Source: Ochotona curzoniae (taxonomy: Eukaryota > Chordata > Mammalia > Lagomorpha > Ochotonidae). Taken from it: DNA of 64,000 nt. Below are positions 59,865-64,000 of the stretch, one piece after another (the stretch's first letter is position 1; each line of letters starts with the position of its first letter). Below the pieces are notes generated by a model that saw nothing but the letters and a program-made list of their open reading frames with translations, made no database searches and was not told the DNA's origin. The translations under genes and the position numbers were made by a program. Location of the stretch: positions 24,838,001 to 24,902,000 of the forward strand of contig NW_024466599.1 of NCBI RefSeq assembly GCF_017591425.1, given 5' to 3'.

Positions 59865-60170
59865 TATTCACTAATTTGAAAGGTAGAGAAACATGGATAG
59901 GGACAGAGACCTTTCATCTGTTGATTCACTGGCCAAATATCTACAGCAATTGGATCGGGGTCAGCCAGAGCCAGTAGCACAAAACCCAATCCAAGGCTGT
60001 CTTGTGCACAGCAGAGACTCGGGTATTTGAGCTATTAGCTGCTGCCCCGAGGGTGTGCATTAGCAGGAAACTGAAAACTGGAGATGGACTTAGTCTTGGT
60101 TCCAGGCACCCTGATATGAGAAACAACATCCAAAATTGCTTTAACTACTATGCTGAGCACCCATGCTCAG
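59865..60170 (-). mobile_element. Old SINE
   Basis: TAATTTGAAAGGTAGAGAAAC (reversed tail), CTGTTGATTCACTGGCC, TGCATTAGCAGGAAACTG, and the head TTTAACTACTATGCTGAGC. Confidence 0.7.
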
Positions 60171-61396
60171 GAGTCAGGAATTATAGAATGATCTTTATTA
60201 TAATTGAGTTATGCATTCTAGTACTGCATATGCACAATTGTGACTTAAATTGTGGCAAATATTCAACGTGGACTTTATTTAAAATACTGTAAGTGCCCTG
60301 CAGTGCTTTCTCATTCACAATAGGGGCAGTTTAACCCATGGTAGCTTTATTATTATGGCAGGTACTGAGAATAGAGAAATGAGTGAAACATTACTTTTCT
60401 ATTTAGTTGCTAAGCAACAACCATAAGAGAAAACAGATAAACAATTATATATATATTAACTTCCAAAAATAAGCGACAGCTGGATTAGAAGAGTGATTTA
60501 GAAATTTTCTTAAAAATAGTATTGTTTTCTTTTCTCAAGGATCCTGAAAATTTTGTCATTTTGACTTTGTTTTTTATTTTAAAAGTTACTCTCTATGTTA
60601 AATTTCATTAGAAAATGTTAGCTTATTTTCTCTTTAGCATAAAGTTCTTTATAAGTGGCCTGGGACAGAGCTAATCAAGACTACCACAGTAAGTAGATAG
60701 CTTCTGGAAACTAGAATGTAATATTACTAATTAAAAATAATACCTATAAAATGAAAATGTGTAGGCTGCAACTCTTCTTGTCTAAGGATTGGGAAGTTTG
60801 CCAAAACTTTGCACCAGCTGGCAGAATACATTCCCTGGCAACAAAACAAACACCCAGATCTCTCATTATTTCATGTTTTTGGCAATACATTCTTGTCTCT
60901 TGAACGATCCACTTCCCCCCAATCACTCAAGGAAGAAATGTGAGGTCATCTCTGTGCACTTCCTTCCCTCGCTTCGCACAGCTGACCATCCTCAAGAAAG
61001 GAAAAGTCCACCTTTGGATGCTTGAGACGACTTCCCTTTATTCCCAGCTGGGGACAGGATTTCCTTAGTCTTACTTTGCAGTACCATGGTTTTTCACCAT
61101 GGGAGAAAGAAGTGACTGTTCCAGTTGATGACATGGAAAGAATACTGAGTTATATTAGGTGAATTTATAGTTTGCAAAGCAATGCTCATGCATGATTCTC
61201 CTTTGTAATGCTCATTCTTTCCTGTTGTTGGTGACCTTGGGGTCTCCCTACGCCCATGTGATGGACTCTTCCTGCTGCATGTATAAGATAATTAATTAAT
61301 TCTGAGAGGTCTGGTTCTCAAATGACTAATGGACCTTAAATATCCTTGCTTAATGATGAGACTTTCTTCTTTGTTTTCGTCACTTAAACTGATTTT
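60171..61396. other. Unique stretch
   Basis: About 1.2 kb, no repeat recognised. Opposite-strand frames of 60-78 codons at 60.74-61.13 kb have no motif. Confidence 0.4.
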
Positions 61397-61410
61397 GAAA
61401 ATAATTAATG
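61397..61410. repeat. Target-site duplication, left copy (14 bp)
   Basis: GAAAATAATTAATG recurs exactly at 61739-61752. Confidence 0.92.
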
Positions 61411-61738
61411 CAGTGCCCGGCATGGTAGCCTAGTGGCTAGTCTTTACCTTGCACGTGCCAGGATCTCATATGAGTGCCAGTTCAAATTCCTGCTGCCTGC
61501 TTCCCATCCAGCTCCCTGCTTGTGGCCTGGGAAAGCAGTCAAGGATGGCCCAAAGCCCTGGGACCCTGCACCTGCTTGGGACACCTGTAAAAGGCTCCTG
61601 GCTCTCGCTTCAGATCAGCTCAGTGCCTGCCATTGCGGCCACTTGGGGAGTGAATCATTGGATGGAAGATCTTCCTCTTTGTCTCTCCTCTCTGTATATC
61701 TGACTTTCCAATAAAAATAGCTAAGCCTTAAAAAAAAA
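61411..61738 (+). mobile_element. SINE, full length, exact target-site duplication
   Basis: The head GCCCGGCATGGTAGCCTAGTGG, B box AGTTCAAATTCC (changed from consensus), the complete body and the tail TTTCCAATAAAAATAGC with an A-run are present. It carries more substitutions than the 57.2 and 47.6 kb copies despite intact duplications. Confidence 0.94.
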
Positions 61739-61752
61739 GAAAATAATTAATG
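61739..61752. repeat. Target-site duplication, right copy (14 bp)
   Basis: Exact repeat of 61397-61410. Confidence 0.92.
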
Positions 61753-61915
61753 GAGAAATCAATTATTATGATGCCAAGAATTTCTTAAATTAGTCATCAA
61801 AAATCAATATTCAAATATAATCAATTACATTACTTAAATAAGTTGATCGAACATTACCGTTGCACAAAATGTATACATTCCTTTGTTACATATTTTATGA
61901 AAGGCACGTTTTCAT

Positions 61916-61929
61916 TGTATAACATTTTT
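61916..61929. repeat. Target-site duplication, left copy (14 bp)
   Basis: TGTATAACATTTTT recurs exactly at 62266-62279. Confidence 0.92.
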
Positions 61930-62265
61930 TGGTTTTTTTAAAGATTTATTTTTATTATTATTTTTTTTAATGGAAAGGTGGATATACAGAGAGGAGAGAC
62001 AGAGAGGAAGATCTTCCGTCTGATGATTCACTCCCCAAGTGAGCACAACGGCCGATACTATGCCAGTTAGAAGCCAGGAGCCTCTTCCGGGTCTCCCACG
62101 CGGGTGCAGGGTCCCAAAGCTTTGGGCCATCCTCGACTGCTTTCCCAGGCCACAGGCAGGGAGCTGGAAGGGAAGAGGGGCTGCCGGGATTAGAACCGGC
62201 GCCCATATGGGATCGCGTGCGTGCAAGGTGAGGACCTTAACCACTTGCACCACCGCACCGGGCCC
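61930..62265 (-). mobile_element. Young full-length SINE, inverted relative to its neighbour
   Basis: Near-consensus body with GGCCGATACTATGCC, CACGCGGGTGCAGGG, ATTAGAACCGGCGCCC (reversed B box) and the head CACCGCACCGGGCC. An expanded T-rich tail (61931-61969) contains ATT units. Two overlapping minus-strand frames of 79-113 codons are SINE readthrough. Confidence 0.95.
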
Positions 62266-62279
62266 TGTATAACATTTTT
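62266..62279. repeat. Target-site duplication, right copy (14 bp)
   Basis: Exact repeat of 61916-61929. Confidence 0.92.
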
Positions 62280-62373
62280 GTAATGTTCATGTTAAGAAGA
62301 TAATACCTGTTCCCACATATGTGCTTTTCATACTATCCTGTCAATAATGACACATTTGTGCAACAAAGGAACA

Positions 62374-62675
62374 GGGGCTGGCTGTGTAGCATGCTGTGTT
62401 AAACTTATGCTAACAGTGGCTCTCATCCCCTATTGGCTACTTCACTTCTTATCCAACTAACTCAGGACAATGGTACCCGAGCCTCTGCAGCCATGTGAAA
62501 GATTTGGATGCGGCCCCTCTCTCCTGGCTCTGGCCTGGCAGCGGCCTGGCTGTGATGGCCATTTGGAGAGTGAAACTGCTGACGGAAGATCTCTTTCTCT
62601 TTGCCTTACATCTCTCCTTCTCTCTCTGTAATGCTGCCTTTCAAATAAATAGATGAATCTTAAAAAAAAAAAGGA
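62374..62675 (+). mobile_element. SINE, older subfamily
   Basis: GGGGCTGGCTGTGTAGC (head), CTTCTTATCCAACTAACTC, TGGCCATTTGGAGAGTGAAAC, and the end CTGCCTTTCAAATAAATAGATG with an A-run. Confidence 0.75.
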
Positions 62676-63325
62676 AGAAAGGAAAAACAAGTTGGTGGTT
62701 GATACTTGACGATAGCTATCATAAGCAATCTGAATTTCAGATTTTAATAAACAAAATAAAAACAATCTTAGTGTTATTTATATTATTATAATTGTTCTAT
62801 TTTTTATTATGAATGCCACTGAAACTAAACCATAGATATTCAATTAATACAATTGAATTATAACCTTTTTAACTGTCATTCTTAGGTCAGAAAAACTACA
62901 CGAATCAGAGTTCCCATTTGAATCAAAATGTTAACATTTCAAAACAATAGCTATTAATTTGCTATATATATTTTTGTATTAATAACTAAAAACTTTTAAT
63001 TTTAAGCAAACTTGAGTCTCTTTTATACCTGTTAAGTTCTAGCATTCAAAACTGGCTTTGGCGTATACCATAGATATGTGATATTTCTGTAATATTTATC
63101 TGATTTTGAAAAATGTGACATTCAAACATGTTAAAGATTTCAGAGCTAATATTTATATAACTAGCATAACTTACATTGACTCTTTAGCATCTTGGTTACT
63201 TTGTACTAGTCAGAATAGCCAAATAGTACTTATGAAAGTATCATTCTTAATTCTAAATATAAAGTATTCCAATTAGGCTTATCAAGTTAGAGTATGGAGG
63301 TAGACCGCAGTTGAAAGGTCAAATA
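62676..63325. other. AT-rich unique stretch
   Basis: No feature supported. Confidence 0.4.
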
Positions 63326-63497
63326 CTGGATCCCTGCTACCCACAGGAGACCCAGAAGTAGTTCCATCTTTCTGTGTTTGGCCCGAGCCAACCCTGGTTA
63401 TTTCAACAAGTGGGGAATAAACCAGTGTATGGAAATCTTTAATCTCAATCTTTCTTTCTGGCTCTTTGCTTTTCTAATGATAAAAATAAATGAGTTT
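63326..63497 (+). mobile_element. SINE 3' half, diverged
   Basis: AATACTGGATCCCTGCTACCCACAGGAGACCCAGAAG, AACAAGTGGGGAATAAACCAGTG, then the T/C tract and TTTTCTAATGATAAAAATAAATG. Confidence 0.7.
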
Positions 63498-63769
63498 AAA
63501 TGATATTTTTATATAAAAATTACATAGTTTGTATTTAGTTTCACTGAGTTTGTCAAATTTGTATAGTCATTTTTTTAGTAAATTCAATAACTTTTATTAG
63601 CATAAGGATAAAAAATTTTAGCATGATACACAGAGTTCCCAGAGCACAATTTTAAAACATTTTAGTACATGTAAAAAATCTTAACTTACAAGTTACCTTG
63701 TCTAACTGCCACTGATCCTTTAGTTAAATGTTGACAGTTTTTGTTTGCTATGAAGCCGCTCTGAGATGG

Positions 63770-64000
63770 CATTAGGTAGTTCTTGCGTCCTCAGCGGCGT
63801 CCTCACTCGCGTCCCAGCCCCCAGTTGCACAGGCTCTGGACACAGCCTCACCAGGAAGGCCAGGCTCTGTCAATGCCGCTGGCCACCAGGGCTGCCACCA
63901 GGACCACACCCTGTGGGAAGGCAGAGCAGGCCCTGCAGCCAGAAGTCTCCGCAGGGTGCTGAAGCAGCTCTGCCTGCAGCCTGGCATCCCAAAGCCTGCC
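63770..64000. other. GC-rich patch cut by the window edge
   Basis: From about 63750 composition jumps from AT-rich to strongly GC-rich with CTGCAGCC- and CCACCAGG-type text and several CpGs near 63785-63815. The minus strand is open for 71 codons (63987 to 63772) but I recognise no protein. It could be the edge of a retrocopy, an exon, or a CpG-island-like region; the rest lies beyond the window. Confidence 0.35.

Noticed and set aside
61912..62253. 113-codon minus-strand frame with a repeated peptide found at several other places
   Set aside because: The shared peptide is the translated SINE body, which explains its recurrence at 33, 35, 47 and 57 kb.

Overview
This window is AT-rich mammalian intergenic or intronic DNA. 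The dominant family is a tRNA-derived SINE of the lagomorph C-repeat (CSINE) type. It has an A box and a B box near its head, a C/T-rich 3' body, and a tail of the form CAATAAAAATAAATCTT. The youngest copies start GGGCCCGGCGC and carry the form of this family I associate with pikas (Ochotona) rather than rabbit. The species call is inference from the repeat family, not from a gene. I found no confirmed protein-coding gene, rRNA, true tRNA gene or CRISPR array. Most open frames here are chance frames or read through SINEs and L1 pieces.

Layout: 0.1-13.7 kb holds many SINEs of all ages, one nested SINE pair (4.6-5.3 kb), an L1 3' end with a SINE at its A-rich end (7.9-8.6 kb), a CpG-dense unassigned patch (11.6-12.0 kb) and an old L1/HAL1-like piece (12.9-13.4 kb). 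From 15.2 to 17.5 kb an old + strand L1 ORF2 fragment abuts a - strand L1 3' UTR containing a ~224 bp tandem duplication. From 17.5 to 31 kb the DNA is mostly single-copy and repeat-poor, with a weak degenerate coding-like patch (21.0-22.1 kb, - strand). From 31.0 to 35.7 kb there is a dense SINE/L1 cluster with three young SINEs flanked by exact target-site duplications.

At 35.7-36.3 kb a CA-rich tract is followed by a GC-rich segment containing a plausible exon (36096-36256) with good acceptor and donor sites; it is the best gene-like candidate. From 39 to 48 kb come more SINEs, a long decayed L1 (43.9-45.8 kb), a unique candidate conserved block (45.9-46.6 kb) and a G-rich LTR- or retrocopy-like segment (46.9-47.5 kb). 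From 48 to 64 kb there are a - strand L1 ORF2 piece (50.7-51.3 kb), a probable MaLR-type LTR (55.7-56.1 kb), young SINEs at 57.2, 61.4 and 61.9 kb (the last two an inverted pair), and a GC-rich patch running off the right edge.

No genes act together here. The biology visible is retrotransposition: L1-type target-site duplications show that the SINEs were mobilised by L1, and the L1 fragments record its past activity. I found no convincing new biological system.
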